Shown: positions 8,564 to 17,672 of the stretch, one piece after another
Layout of the letters: each line of letters begins with the position of its first letter
Position numbering within the stretch: the first letter of the stretch is position 1
Source: a virus
Virus record (IMG/VR): IMGVR_UViG_3300023202_000068
Location: 1 to 64,000 of that record
Reading direction: 5' to 3' (one strand)
DNA: 64,000 bases
Notes under the pieces: generated by a model
Database searches by the model: none
Seen by the model: only the letters and a program-made list of their open reading frames with translations
What the model was told of the DNA's origin: nothing
Made by a program: the position numbers and the translations under genes

Positions 8564-9340
8564 TTATCGCGGAAGTCCGTATTTTTCTCTTTGGGCCTCA
8601 AATTCGTCGTGATTTTTGTCTATATATTTGACACTTCCAGCATCGTCAAAACCAAAGCCCTTAGCTAAGTATGTGAGTTTACAGCGACAATTTGGGTGTA
8701 GGCCTGGAAACTTAGGGTTAGAATCACCTTTTTTGTGGTATTCTGAGCCAATCTCTGATAGTTTCCAAACCCTAGGGGTAACCCTATCCGGTAAAGTGTG
8801 GAGCACGTATTCCTCAGGTCCTGTCACATCATCGTGAGTCACTACGAAGAAAACCGTAGGGTCTTCCTTTTTATCCTTACCCATCTTAGATATTTGCAGT
8901 GCCACGCCGGTATTGATTGCCTTATTAGACTCTGCAGCCGCAATCAACTTCATATGTTTACCAGCTTTATCTAGCTCACCATCGATCATTGCATTGACTT
9001 CATCTAAATCTATTGGGGCATTTTGGAGACTCTTATTCTTCATGTAGCTATCGATATCATGTACAACTCTAGCAGCCGTTCGGTCTCTAAGGCCGTCCAT
9101 ATATCCATTGGCAATACGAAGCATTGTTTTTAAGGTTCGCTCCTCAAGTGAGTTAGGGTCACGAGTACCCAGTGCCTGTAAGAATAAAGACACGAGGTTA
9201 TTTCGGGTAGTCTTAAATATAATTGATTTTTGTTGGGATGCTGTGGGGAGAATACCTAAGAAACGAAGAGATAGAAGATCAAACTTACTTTTAATAAGCT
9301 TCTCAATGGACTTAACCCCACTATTAGTTAAGCCCTTCAT
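8564..9340 (-). CDS. MuF-like head morphogenesis protein
   Basis: A 258-residue, mostly helical protein with the C-terminal GLHPNCRC motif typical of the phage Mu gpF/SPP1 gp7 head morphogenesis family. Members bind the portal region and are packaged in small numbers. The location next to the portal gene (one intervening gene) fits. AAAGGAATAGAAATG gives a good ribosome site and start. Confidence 0.82.
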   Translation of the reverse strand: MKGLTNSGVKSIEKLIKSKFDLLSLRFLGILPTASQQKSIIFKTTRNNLVSLFLQALGTRDPNSLEERTLKTMLRIANGYMDGLRDRTAARVVHDIDSYMKNKSLQNAPIDLDEVNAMIDGELDKAGKHMKLIAAAESNKAINTGVALQISKMGKDKKEDPTVFFVVTHDDVTGPEEYVLHTLPDRVTPRVWKLSEIGSEYHKKGDSNPKFPGLHPNCRCKLTYLAKGFGFDDAGSVKYIDKNHDEFEAQREKYGLPR

Positions 9341-9342
9341 TT

Positions 9343-9912
9343 CTATTCCTTTACTTCAACACTATGCTGTTTTAGGATTTCTCCTAATTCGCCTTTTACC
9401 TCTGTACTCTCTTCCTCCCACTTAGTAAGTAGGTTGTTTACAAAGGATTTTTGAGCTGAGACTTGTCTCTCCATTTTTTTAGATACTCTGGTTTTTTGTG
9501 ACTTTCTAATGTCAGCAATACCTTCAACTGCTTTTCTCATATCCAAGATAGAGGGTTTTTCACCTTTTGCCACAAGGCTTTGTAGCTCATCAATCTTTTC
9601 ATCAAGCTCAGTTGCCATTCCACCACCTTGAGGTTCCCCACCTTCTTCCATTGGTACTCCCTCTTCCATAGGTGCTCCCTCTTGAGGTATTGGTTCGCCA
9701 GTTTCAGGGTCAATTTGTGGTTCGCCGCCTTGCTGCATCATTTGTTGTTGCATCATAGCTTCTTGTTCAGCCTGCTGCTGAGCCTGTTGAGCCATTTGTT
9801 GCATCTGTGCTTCTTTCATACCAGTTTCTACACCTAGTCTAAAGGCAACATCAGTCGCTTCTATAAACTTAGTTCGTAAATTTTGGTATTTTTGTTTATA
9901 ATCCGCTGCCAT
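9343..9912 (-). CDS. Gln/Glu-rich coiled-coil protein beside the portal
   Basis: A 189-residue protein with a low-complexity centre: Gln/Met-rich (about 35-62), then Pro/Glu/Gly-rich with near-tandem EEG and PMEEG units, then a charged helical C-terminus. It sits between the portal and MuF-like genes with 2- and 9-bp gaps, so it is part of the head operon. It could be a portal-associated or minor scaffolding component. No family recognised. Confidence 0.6.
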   Translation of the reverse strand: MAADYKQKYQNLRTKFIEATDVAFRLGVETGMKEAQMQQMAQQAQQQAEQEAMMQQQMMQQGGEPQIDPETGEPIPQEGAPMEEGVPMEEGGEPQGGGMATELDEKIDELQSLVAKGEKPSILDMRKAVEGIADIRKSQKTRVSKKMERQVSAQKSFVNNLLTKWEEESTEVKGELGEILKQHSVEVKE

Positions 9913-9921
9913 AATAGCTCC

Positions 9922-11730
9922 TTACATCTCATCTTCGTCAAGAAAATCTTGAATGTACAATTTTAATATATCCATTGAGTCCGGTCTGGTCATAAAATAT
10001 GCCTGTGCTGCAGCCGGATTCAAATCTGCTAATGTTTGTAAGTATTGAAACCAAAACTGATCTCTCTTGTATCTCAACACTGGGTCAACTATAGACGCTG
10101 GGGAATCCATGAAGTATTCCATAAATTTGCCGACATCTACAAAAGCACCGGCAACTTCTCTATACCTCTCGTTAAAGGGAACTTTACCACCCATGTGGTC
10201 GCCGACAAGTTCCTTATCAACCTCTTCCATGACTGAGTCATAGTCGTAGTGGATAGGCATGTCTTGTTGTAATCTAACTGACTCTTGTTGTTTAGTTTCA
10301 GCATCGAAACCAGCAAGGTTAATGTTACAAAGCTGCGACAGTTCCTGGTCAATAATTGGGAATAGTTTTTCATTGATAAAGTCTTGAAACTTTAAGATCA
10401 AAGGTCTGATACCAGTATCACGAGCAGCAGTTAGCTTGTACTCATTACTAGACTCTGAAAGAGATTGTTGACCAGTACCACGAGTTAGATGACCAAAGCC
10501 AGGAAGTTCATCTGGTGAAATGTTAAAAGCAGACAGGATGTTACGTGTAGTTTGATCGAAAAGAAACTGAAATTCACCGTCTTTTCTTGTAGGCTGAGTT
10601 GATACCCAGTTTACATTGTCTTCTTTTCCAACACCGAAAATAGGTGTTCTAAATGAATTAGTTACATTATTAATAGAAGCATTAAACTGCTGCTTCATAT
10701 CTTCAATAATTGCCTGATCAATTTCATCAGAGTTAATTACCAAGATACCTCGTGCAGCTCTACCGTTTTGAAAGTAAAGCTTATTGTAAACTTCAATTGA
10801 CATGTGTGTCGTAATTGAGTTCATTGCAGTATCCATAGGTGTTACAGGATATCCGTTGTGCTCAACATCTGAAGATGGATATAGACTATATACAATCATT
10901 TCTTTAGAAGTAAAGGCTTGCTTAGGTGTGCCGTGTACAACCTGAACCCAGGCATACTCTCCACTTTCCTGCTCATCTACCATCTTCTGACCAGTAATGT
11001 ATTCAAGTGCTTTTAGTGAACTTCTACGAATATTCTCTGCAGCTTCACCCTTTCTTACTGATCTGTAAATGGTACCAGCATCAACGGGTCTGAATCTGTG
11101 GAATTCATCTGTAGCATTACCTTCAGCGTCTTGTTCATAAATTAATTCAGTAGCAAACCTACCGAAACTCAGGCCGTTTCTAGCTTGAATATCTAAAAAC
11201 TCTGGTAGGGTCATCTTTTCATGCTCTTCTAGACCATCGGTATTACCACAGTTTATGAGGATTTTTAAGAAACGATCAATGCGCTCTTGAATTTTCACCA
11301 TCTGCTCTGGTTGTACGTGATCTTTAAATTCAGGCTTGATTTCAACGTCAATACCGATATCAAAGCGGTCTTTTCTAATATGACCCATCATTGACATCGT
11401 ATTACCACGAGCACGCAGGATCGAGGCAACTAGAAAGTTTTGTACGCGAATTTGCTTAATAACTTGATCTGGTAATAGGCCACGCTTTAATTTATAAATA
11501 CCGGCGTAGTTGTCATAGTTTTGAGGGTCTTCAGCGAAGGCTAATCTAGGTCTACCCTTGCCTTTTTTTGCAGCAGAACCAGCAGCGTGAGCAATTAAGC
11601 TTTTCATGATATCAGTATTCATGTCGCTAGAAGTATTCTTAATTATCTGATCATTGAACTCATCTTGCTGAGCCTGAATGTCAGTGTTTAAGAAAGGCTT
11701 CTGTTTTTTGTCTTTTTTATCTTCGCTCAT
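9922..11730 (-). CDS. portal protein
   Basis: A 602-residue protein with portal hallmarks: a charged N-terminus, a central region with FNISPDELPGFG and repeated helical segments, a long C-terminal stem/crown helix around SEYKLTAARDTG and ILKFQDFINEKLFP, and an acidic end (DFLDEDEM). Portals form the dodecameric ring through which the terminase packages DNA. Order with the MuF-like, terminase and capsid genes supports the call. The start has only a weak GCAGAG site, so translation may be coupled to the upstream gene (3-bp gap). Confidence 0.88.
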   Translation of the reverse strand: MSEDKKDKKQKPFLNTDIQAQQDEFNDQIIKNTSSDMNTDIMKSLIAHAAGSAAKKGKGRPRLAFAEDPQNYDNYAGIYKLKRGLLPDQVIKQIRVQNFLVASILRARGNTMSMMGHIRKDRFDIGIDVEIKPEFKDHVQPEQMVKIQERIDRFLKILINCGNTDGLEEHEKMTLPEFLDIQARNGLSFGRFATELIYEQDAEGNATDEFHRFRPVDAGTIYRSVRKGEAAENIRRSSLKALEYITGQKMVDEQESGEYAWVQVVHGTPKQAFTSKEMIVYSLYPSSDVEHNGYPVTPMDTAMNSITTHMSIEVYNKLYFQNGRAARGILVINSDEIDQAIIEDMKQQFNASINNVTNSFRTPIFGVGKEDNVNWVSTQPTRKDGEFQFLFDQTTRNILSAFNISPDELPGFGHLTRGTGQQSLSESSNEYKLTAARDTGIRPLILKFQDFINEKLFPIIDQELSQLCNINLAGFDAETKQQESVRLQQDMPIHYDYDSVMEEVDKELVGDHMGGKVPFNERYREVAGAFVDVGKFMEYFMDSPASIVDPVLRYKRDQFWFQYLQTLADLNPAAAQAYFMTRPDSMDILKLYIQDFLDEDEM

Positions 11731-11733
11731 AGA

Positions 11734-12690
11734 TTACTCTGCCGTTGTGTAGAACACCCTTGCAGGCGACTGGGATAAATTTTTAATTTCTGCTGATCGA
11801 ATGATTGCGCTGGACATAAAGACACCAGGCTTCTTAGAAGTACCGGCAGTCAAAGGCTCAATTGTAATTGTTTCAGTAGTATCCAATGTGATCTGCAGCT
11901 TCTGGTCAGACTCGATATATATGAAGTTTTTTGCGTTTCTGTAGATAAACAAGGCTGCAGGGCTATTTGCGACTTCAGTTTCTGCCGGAAGGGAGTCTAG
12001 ACTAAAGAACTCAATGTAGTCGTCAGCAACATCTGTAATCTCATAAGTGTTTTGAGAAACAACGCTAAAACCTGCTGTAATATCTACTCGGTCTCCAACC
12101 TGAACACCATCTTGACTGTGGATCTTCAATTCGTCTTCAAAGCTAGCATCGAGTAGGATAGGTCCTTCGGCGAGCCCAGTGTTATTTTCTACTGTAAAGC
12201 TATTTGTAGTTTTTGCAAGAATCGTATATTTACCCTGATTAGCTACGTTAAAAGCAGCTCCAATTCTGACAATATCTCCAACCTCAACACTAGCCGCATC
12301 TAGGTCGTACAAAGTACCACCTGTGGCTGTAAAGGTTAAAAGCTTGGCGTTCTTGGTCACGGTAACTTCAGTAGTAGCGTCAGACCCAATTGCCCTAAGG
12401 GTTCTAAAACCAGGCAAGGTCCCTGCATTTCGGGAAATCCTATAAGTATTGGTTGTGCCGCTCTTGAGAGCTATGTCCCAGGTTGTGGTAGCATCGTCCG
12501 AAGTAGTTACTTGACCGGCAAAAAGGCTTTGGGACTGTCCAGCCTCAAGTACAATAGACTTGGAGCACGGCTCATCGATATCAATGCCTTGAGAGTCCCG
12601 ATTCCACTTAAAGTTATTTCTACTCGGATTGTTGGTGGGATTTTCGTCTTCGTAGGCATTTAGGTGAACTAGAAGGTTGAGCTTACTCAT
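11734..12690 (-). CDS. beta-rich virion structural protein
   Basis: A 318-residue Thr/Val-rich protein with repeating beta-strand patterns. Two segments look internally related: VEVGDIVRIGAAFNVANQGKY and VQVGDRVDITAGFSVVSQNTY are about 60 residues apart. This suggests two copies of an Ig-like or jelly-roll fold, such as a head decoration or fibre base. It lies between terminase and portal. It has a GGAG ribosome site and the only clear minus-strand copy of the AATCTTTA motif upstream, which supports late expression. Confidence 0.65.
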   Translation of the reverse strand: MSKLNLLVHLNAYEDENPTNNPSRNNFKWNRDSQGIDIDEPCSKSIVLEAGQSQSLFAGQVTTSDDATTTWDIALKSGTTNTYRISRNAGTLPGFRTLRAIGSDATTEVTVTKNAKLLTFTATGGTLYDLDAASVEVGDIVRIGAAFNVANQGKYTILAKTTNSFTVENNTGLAEGPILLDASFEDELKIHSQDGVQVGDRVDITAGFSVVSQNTYEITDVADDYIEFFSLDSLPAETEVANSPAALFIYRNAKNFIYIESDQKLQITLDTTETITIEPLTAGTSKKPGVFMSSAIIRSAEIKNLSQSPARVFYTTAE

Positions 12691-12722
12691 ATTTTTTCTC
12701 CAAAATCGCTAATAATCTAACT

Positions 12723-12730
12723 TAAAGATT
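12723..12730 (-). promoter_or_regulatory. AATCTTTA late promoter-like motif (minus strand)
   Basis: Exact AATCTTTA on the minus strand, 32 nt before the ATG of the structural gene at 12690, in an intergenic gap. Same context as the plus-strand copies. Confidence 0.55.
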
Positions 12731-12771
12731 GCTTTTGTCGCCAAACTATATAAATATTACAAAGTTTGTCG

Positions 12772-14655
12772 CTAACCCCAGAAGATCTTTCCCTTCTTCT
12801 TTATACCTGATATACCATCACTTGTAGCTAAACTGTCGATTTTATTCTTCATGGCCTTTTCATTAAGGGTATTGACCATTTTCTTAGTTTCCTCAATCGT
12901 TGGCTTTTTTATGGATTTTTTACCACCAGCACTGGTCATCATAGGCTTTGAGCCCTTGATAAAGAGGTTTTGAGCAGGATACCTGATAGCATCCATAATG
13001 TCAGAAGTACCATCGTCACCATGGTGTGGCTTGCCCTCAATGATCTCACCGCGACCATCAAGTGCCCACTTGTAAGTTCCAAAGGCGTCGATCACTTGTT
13101 GATTATTAGGTGTATCTATTACAAAATATTTTCTAGCATTACTGGAATTTACAACCTTAGACTGTAGTGCTGCTATACCGGCAGATACGTCCTTCTTAAA
13201 GTTAGGTATTTTCCATCCAGCCTTGTCAGACCTTCTAAGTGTTTTAATATAAGCAGGGTATGCCTGGTCCACATACCACTTGTCTACATCCCACTCATTC
13301 TGAAGCTCTTTGCCGTATTTTACTATATCATCAAGTTCAAGACCTGACATTGCAAATGTTTCAAGGTGCAGAACGTCTCCACCAGGCAATAAAGCCATAA
13401 CTACCATACAGGTTAAGTCGCTAAAACCCCAATCGGCACCACCTACAATCGGAACCCCTAGGCTTTTGAGGTAATCTTTTAGATATGAGAAATTATCTAG
13501 GTTTAGCTCTTCTCCCATTACTTTCTTAATAGCTTCTCCAACAGAGAGTACGTTCTTTTCAATGTCGAAACGAGGATAAACTAGACCACTAGAGGATGGT
13601 TTATTACACAAAAGCTGTGCTTCAGCCATATCTATCGGTGTTTGCTTAAAGTTATTGTGTACGGCAACTAAGGGTTTGTATAGGTCGCCAGAGTTATCTT
13701 GAGGCCTATCTACTAAGTAGTTTCTCATAACTGGTAACATGGGGTGATCTGCTATACCAGCGTAGGCCTCTAGCTTTTCATATTTTACCTTCGACTCAAC
13801 AGGTAGCTCAGCCCATCTTTCTTCTGTCAAAATCTCCATTGGCAGCTCTGAAGTCACATATCTAACAACCTTAGGCTCATCAGCCTTAGCCTCTTCTAAT
13901 GATATTCTTTCTGTAACATCTATAATGTTCCAGCGCAATATTTTACCACCAGCTTTTATTGTATTATCTAATGTCTTCTCCATCAGACCACCGGCAAACT
14001 TACGGGTAGAAAGATAGACGGTCATTGGAAAGTAATTTTTCCAAACCGAAGGAATCATCTTTGCTTCTTTTAATGCCCTTGGATCTTGTACAACGTCAAC
14101 TTCATCAATAAACAATAAGGGTACGTGCTCACTGTTAGCACCTGCAATCGTGGCTGTAACGATATTTAACCACACGGTTTGCCCACTCGGTGTAATCCAA
14201 TCGATATAAGCTTTATTGTCTGACTTTTTCTTCCACCCATGGTGCTCTAGATAGGGATGGATCTTACGAAAGAACCCATTGATATACTGTACTGCTTTTG
14301 CAGACTGAGCTTTAATTGCTGCCATGTGAGCCACTGGAACTTCAAAATGAATCATACACAGGACTTCTAGAGCTGCTGCGCAAAGAGTTTTATAGGAGTC
14401 ACGACTTGATAACATACAGGCTTCTGGACACTCTGAACTTTCACCTGTTTTGACGAGCCTGTATATTTCCCACATCGCATCGACTGGCGCGTGAGTAGAA
14501 TCGGGGTATACGACGCCCATAGGAAATAGGATGTCGAAAAACATATACATCCATGCCTGAAGCTCTTCTGCTGACTCAAGTGGTCTTAGAATTAATTCTT
14601 GCTTGAGAACCCTAAGCTGTTCAGGAGGGAGGTTTTTAAGCTGATCAATGTGCAT
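12772..14655 (-). CDS. terminase large subunit (packaging ATPase/nuclease)
   Basis: About 627 residues. The ATPase half carries a Walker A-like SSRDSYKT (83-90), Walker B LLFIDEVD (180-187) and a coupling motif VYLSTRK. The C-terminal nuclease half has acidic RNaseH-like motifs: GGADWGF, WYVDQAY and GDDGTSDIMDAIRY. The enzyme cuts concatemers and pumps DNA through the portal. I prefer the ATG at 14655 because GGAATG lies upstream at usable spacing; an in-frame ATG at 14670 has no such site. It overlaps the preceding gene by 64 bp. Confidence 0.92.
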   Translation of the reverse strand: MHIDQLKNLPPEQLRVLKQELILRPLESAEELQAWMYMFFDILFPMGVVYPDSTHAPVDAMWEIYRLVKTGESSECPEACMLSSRDSYKTLCAAALEVLCMIHFEVPVAHMAAIKAQSAKAVQYINGFFRKIHPYLEHHGWKKKSDNKAYIDWITPSGQTVWLNIVTATIAGANSEHVPLLFIDEVDVVQDPRALKEAKMIPSVWKNYFPMTVYLSTRKFAGGLMEKTLDNTIKAGGKILRWNIIDVTERISLEEAKADEPKVVRYVTSELPMEILTEERWAELPVESKVKYEKLEAYAGIADHPMLPVMRNYLVDRPQDNSGDLYKPLVAVHNNFKQTPIDMAEAQLLCNKPSSSGLVYPRFDIEKNVLSVGEAIKKVMGEELNLDNFSYLKDYLKSLGVPIVGGADWGFSDLTCMVVMALLPGGDVLHLETFAMSGLELDDIVKYGKELQNEWDVDKWYVDQAYPAYIKTLRRSDKAGWKIPNFKKDVSAGIAALQSKVVNSSNARKYFVIDTPNNQQVIDAFGTYKWALDGRGEIIEGKPHHGDDGTSDIMDAIRYPAQNLFIKGSKPMMTSAGGKKSIKKPTIEETKKMVNTLNEKAMKNKIDSLATSDGISGIKKKGKIFWG

Positions 14656-15161
14656 GTAATTACATTCCAAATCGTAGGTGGTTTCGCCTCTAACTGGACT
14701 AGTTGTACAGCTTTTTGGAAGATCATTTTTTGTTGATCTATCCTATCTTCAGCGTCAGACAGGCGTTCCCGTAAAGTTTGAACTTCTGAAACTAAAGCCC
14801 TTAATTGCCTAGCAATTTCAAGTTGATCTTTTTCTCTTTGCACAATACCGTCAACTTGAGGAGCCATTTTTCTTAAAGACTTAAGGAGAATCTGTAAGGT
14901 TTCTTGAACATCTAGAGGTTTATCTGGTAGAGGGTCAACTATATCAGATAATGCCTCAAAAGCATCTTCTAGGGGGAGGTCACGGGACCTAGAAAAGTGA
15001 CGTGCGGCTTGATTTAAGATATCAGTCCGTATACTCTTCATTTCGTCCCAGTCTATTTTAGACTCTGCATACTCTAATTGTAGCTCTTTAATATAATGTC
15101 TGTAGTATTCAGGGTTAAATTTTTCACCCATAATCTCTTTACTTACATTAGAATCGCTCAT
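14592..15161 (-). CDS. coiled-coil protein upstream of terminase
   Basis: A 189-residue helical protein with a heptad-like coiled coil in its second half (QREKDQLEIARQLRALVSEV, then LRERLSDAEDRI). Position directly before the large terminase gene makes a small terminase subunit or packaging accessory possible, but no HTH is obvious. The ATG at 15161 is preferred: AAGGA is properly spaced from it, while the earlier ATG abuts the site. It overlaps the chaperonin end by 14 bp. Confidence 0.6.
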   Translation of the reverse strand: MSDSNVSKEIMGEKFNPEYYRHYIKELQLEYAESKIDWDEMKSIRTDILNQAARHFSRSRDLPLEDAFEALSDIVDPLPDKPLDVQETLQILLKSLRKMAPQVDGIVQREKDQLEIARQLRALVSEVQTLRERLSDAEDRIDQQKMIFQKAVQLVQLEAKPPTIWNVITCTLISLKTSLLNSLGFSSKN

Positions 15162-16917
15162 TAGCTTCATTCCTTATGTTAGGTGCATTGTCGATTGATC
15201 TTTGAAAGTCCATCTGATCTCTAAACTCTTGATTTTCTAACTCGCTATCTCTAGGAAAAGCTACGATACCTCCAAGCGTACCCATCACTGAAGCAATTGA
15301 TACTGCATTCTTAAGAGCTTGTTCTACAGCTTTTGTGGCATCAAGTAGACCTAGTTTCTTGGCATCTCCGAACTCTCCATTTTCGACATCGTAGACTACC
15401 TTGCGGTCAGCCACCATTCTTTGGAGAATTTCGTTAACCTCGTCTTGGTTGTAGCCAGCATTGTCGAGTAGTTTAAAGAAAGGGTAAAACAGTGATGGTC
15501 CAATAATGTCTGACACTACGGCGTCATCCCCGTGCTTTTCCTGTAAATGAAGGGCTAGGTTGATTAGCATTCTACAACCACCAGGAAGACATCCGTCTGT
15601 AATTGCCGCTCTAACAGCGCAAACCGCATCTTCTGCTCTATCTGCTTTTTCCTTCAATTCACCGTTTGAAGAACCATAAATCTGTAATTTAGCGATACCC
15701 CTAGTTAACTTACCTAGACGTTCCTCTATGAGTTGCTTTTCAATCTTTGACTCTGATTGTTTTAGTAAAGTTTTCAAGTCTTCAGCTCTTACTTCAATAT
15801 TAGTAGGGTCAGAGTCGCCTACGATGGTAGTTCTAAACCTGTAAATCTCTATCTTCTCCATACCATCACCAAAGTCATTTTCCGTAAATTCAGACAAAGG
15901 ATTGGTCATGTCGAATATCTTAGCCCCAGTAAAAGCAGACAAGTCCATTAAGAAGTGGAGCTGCCCATTAACCATAGGAGTCATAGGTGTTGCCAAAGGC
16001 ACTACGTTAATAGTGTTGGGGTTACTGAAATTGAAGGCAAAGTTGGTTAACACCGTATCTGTAAACTTATGGGCTACAATTACCACATTCTTATAGTCTG
16101 AGTTTCCAGAAACATACTGTTCACCGATTGCAGACAGTATTTGTTGAACCTGGACAGGGTCGTTAATTGTACCATCAAATAGTATAAAAAGTGGTTTTTC
16201 TAAAATACAACGCTGATGCGCCTGGTCGTTAATAAAGGCTGAGTGAAACTTGCCGATAGATTCTTCATATCCTTTTTCGATAGGAAAACCCTCTACAAGC
16301 TCGACGTTGTAGCCAGAAGGACCTGACAACTCTTGAATAGTAACGTGAGAAGAGCTTCCATACCCCACTTCTTCAAAGGCACTTATTACTGCCTTAGCCA
16401 TTTCATCATCACCATTTGCTGAAATCTTAGCTACCTTCTCTAGGAGCTTCATATTCTTTTGTGTAATCTTTATAGATGACTTTTTAATTTCAGGGACAAT
16501 GTCCTCTTTTAAGATACGAGAGATTAGTCTCGTAATCTTCTGTGGACTATACTTTTTGTTGTTTTTGCAAAACTCAAAAATATTCTTAATTAAGGCAGAG
16601 GATATGATAGTCGCTGTGGTAGTTCCATCTCCAGCTTCGTTAACCGTCTGAACCGCTGCATCCCTTGTCTGCTCGATAATTAAATGCTCGTAGGCATTTT
16701 GAGACCCAAGAGATCTGAAAATAGTTACTCCGTCTTTAGTGTTTTTATTTGGAATCCCTGGTAACTCAGATTCGATAATCACGTTACGCCCACCAGGACC
16801 AAGAGATGAGCCTACTATACGCTCAATCTTGTTCATAGTTTTTACGACAACTCTTTCTAAGTTATCGACATCACTAGAAAACATTTTTGCTGGTGATTTG
16901 ACTTTTTTTACCGCCAT
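15148..16917 (-). CDS. GroEL-like chaperonin
   Basis: A 589-residue group I chaperonin. It keeps the nucleotide site: LGPGGRNVII (39-48), DGVTIF (62-67), GDGTTTAT (96-103, D97 equivalent to E. coli D87), EDAVCAVRAA with the hydrolysis Asp, and DATKAVEQAL-NAVSIA near the C-terminus. The canonical GGG turn reads PGGC, and the C-terminal GGM repeats are absent. With the GroES-like gene it would form a phage folding chamber, probably for capsid or tail proteins. The start at 16917 is set by AAGGAG; upstream in-frame ATGs lack a site. Confidence 0.93.
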   Translation of the reverse strand: MAVKKVKSPAKMFSSDVDNLERVVVKTMNKIERIVGSSLGPGGRNVIIESELPGIPNKNTKDGVTIFRSLGSQNAYEHLIIEQTRDAAVQTVNEAGDGTTTATIISSALIKNIFEFCKNNKKYSPQKITRLISRILKEDIVPEIKKSSIKITQKNMKLLEKVAKISANGDDEMAKAVISAFEEVGYGSSSHVTIQELSGPSGYNVELVEGFPIEKGYEESIGKFHSAFINDQAHQRCILEKPLFILFDGTINDPVQVQQILSAIGEQYVSGNSDYKNVVIVAHKFTDTVLTNFAFNFSNPNTINVVPLATPMTPMVNGQLHFLMDLSAFTGAKIFDMTNPLSEFTENDFGDGMEKIEIYRFRTTIVGDSDPTNIEVRAEDLKTLLKQSESKIEKQLIEERLGKLTRGIAKLQIYGSSNGELKEKADRAEDAVCAVRAAITDGCLPGGCRMLINLALHLQEKHGDDAVVSDIIGPSLFYPFFKLLDNAGYNQDEVNEILQRMVADRKVVYDVENGEFGDAKKLGLLDATKAVEQALKNAVSIASVMGTLGGIVAFPRDSELENQEFRDQMDFQRSIDNAPNIRNEANERF

Positions 16918-16941
16918 TGCAACTCCTTCTTGTTCCAGTAA

Positions 16942-16950
16942 CATATACCA
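16942..16950 (-). promoter_or_regulatory. extended -10 promoter of chaperonin gene
   Basis: Minus strand TGTGG-TATATG, the same element as before the sigma gene, but here followed by a normal leader with AAGGAG. Confidence 0.45.
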
Positions 16951-16953
16951 CAA

Positions 16954-17670
16954 CTAGAAAAAATCTTGACCTTCACTTAAGCCTTCTTTAGCTAATTCCC
17001 AGTTAAAGCAATAGGCTTTTTCTTGATAAGGCTGGTATCTAGCGTCTAGTGTTGAAGCATTTACAAAGGTTATAGGGCCTTCCCCTAAATCTTTAACCTC
17101 TACACCACGTGCCTCATGTATGTGACCGAAAATATGCATTTTAACATCTAGCCTGTGTAGGTGTGTAAGAAGCTCTCTACATCCTACGTGTGGATTCCAA
17201 TAAGGTGGGTGTGGAAAAAGTACAGAATCCAAAATCCCTTCGGGAGGACCGTGTGTTATTAAAAGTTCAGTATCGCTTGGTATTTTTTTCCAGTGCTCTT
17301 CAATATGTGCCCCTCTAAATCTATTAAAAGCCCAATTGTTGAAGGCTGGGGATATTGGGGAGCCCCATATTTTAATACCCTCTATTTCAGCACCAGAGTC
17401 GTTTAGATAAATAATGTTATTATCCTTACACATCTGCTCGTAAATCCCACGAGTAGTTTTTTCAAAACCCCAATCGTGATTTCCAGCAATCAGTATTTTA
17501 TACTTGTAAGGAAGGCTTGAGAACCAATTAATAAAACTTGTAACTTCCTTCTTGCTACCTCTACCCGATATGTCTCCGGCGTGAATAATCATTTCACCTG
17601 GAAATAAAAGATCACCCTCACTTAGCAGTTCGTGCTTGTTATGTGTATCCGATATTGTGACGATTCTCAT
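16954..17670 (-). CDS. calcineurin-like metallophosphoesterase
   Basis: A 238-residue protein with the full dimetal motif set: SDTHN (7-11), GDIS (32-35), GNHD (63-66), THGPP (about 138-142) and GHIHEARG (about 178-185). The HGPP and GHIHEARG forms are typical of the MPPED/UPF0046 group, which hydrolyses cyclic nucleotides or phosphodiesters. Substrate unknown. It lies between the AAA+ ATPase and the chaperonin. No ribosome site; the start follows the ATPase stop by 3 bp, suggesting coupling. Confidence 0.85.
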   Translation of the reverse strand: MRIVTISDTHNKHELLSEGDLLFPGEMIIHAGDISGRGSKKEVTSFINWFSSLPYKYKILIAGNHDWGFEKTTRGIYEQMCKDNNIIYLNDSGAEIEGIKIWGSPISPAFNNWAFNRFRGAHIEEHWKKIPSDTELLITHGPPEGILDSVLFPHPPYWNPHVGCRELLTHLHRLDVKMHIFGHIHEARGVEVKDLGEGPITFVNASTLDARYQPYQEKAYCFNWELAKEGLSEGQDFF

Positions 17671-17672
17671 TT

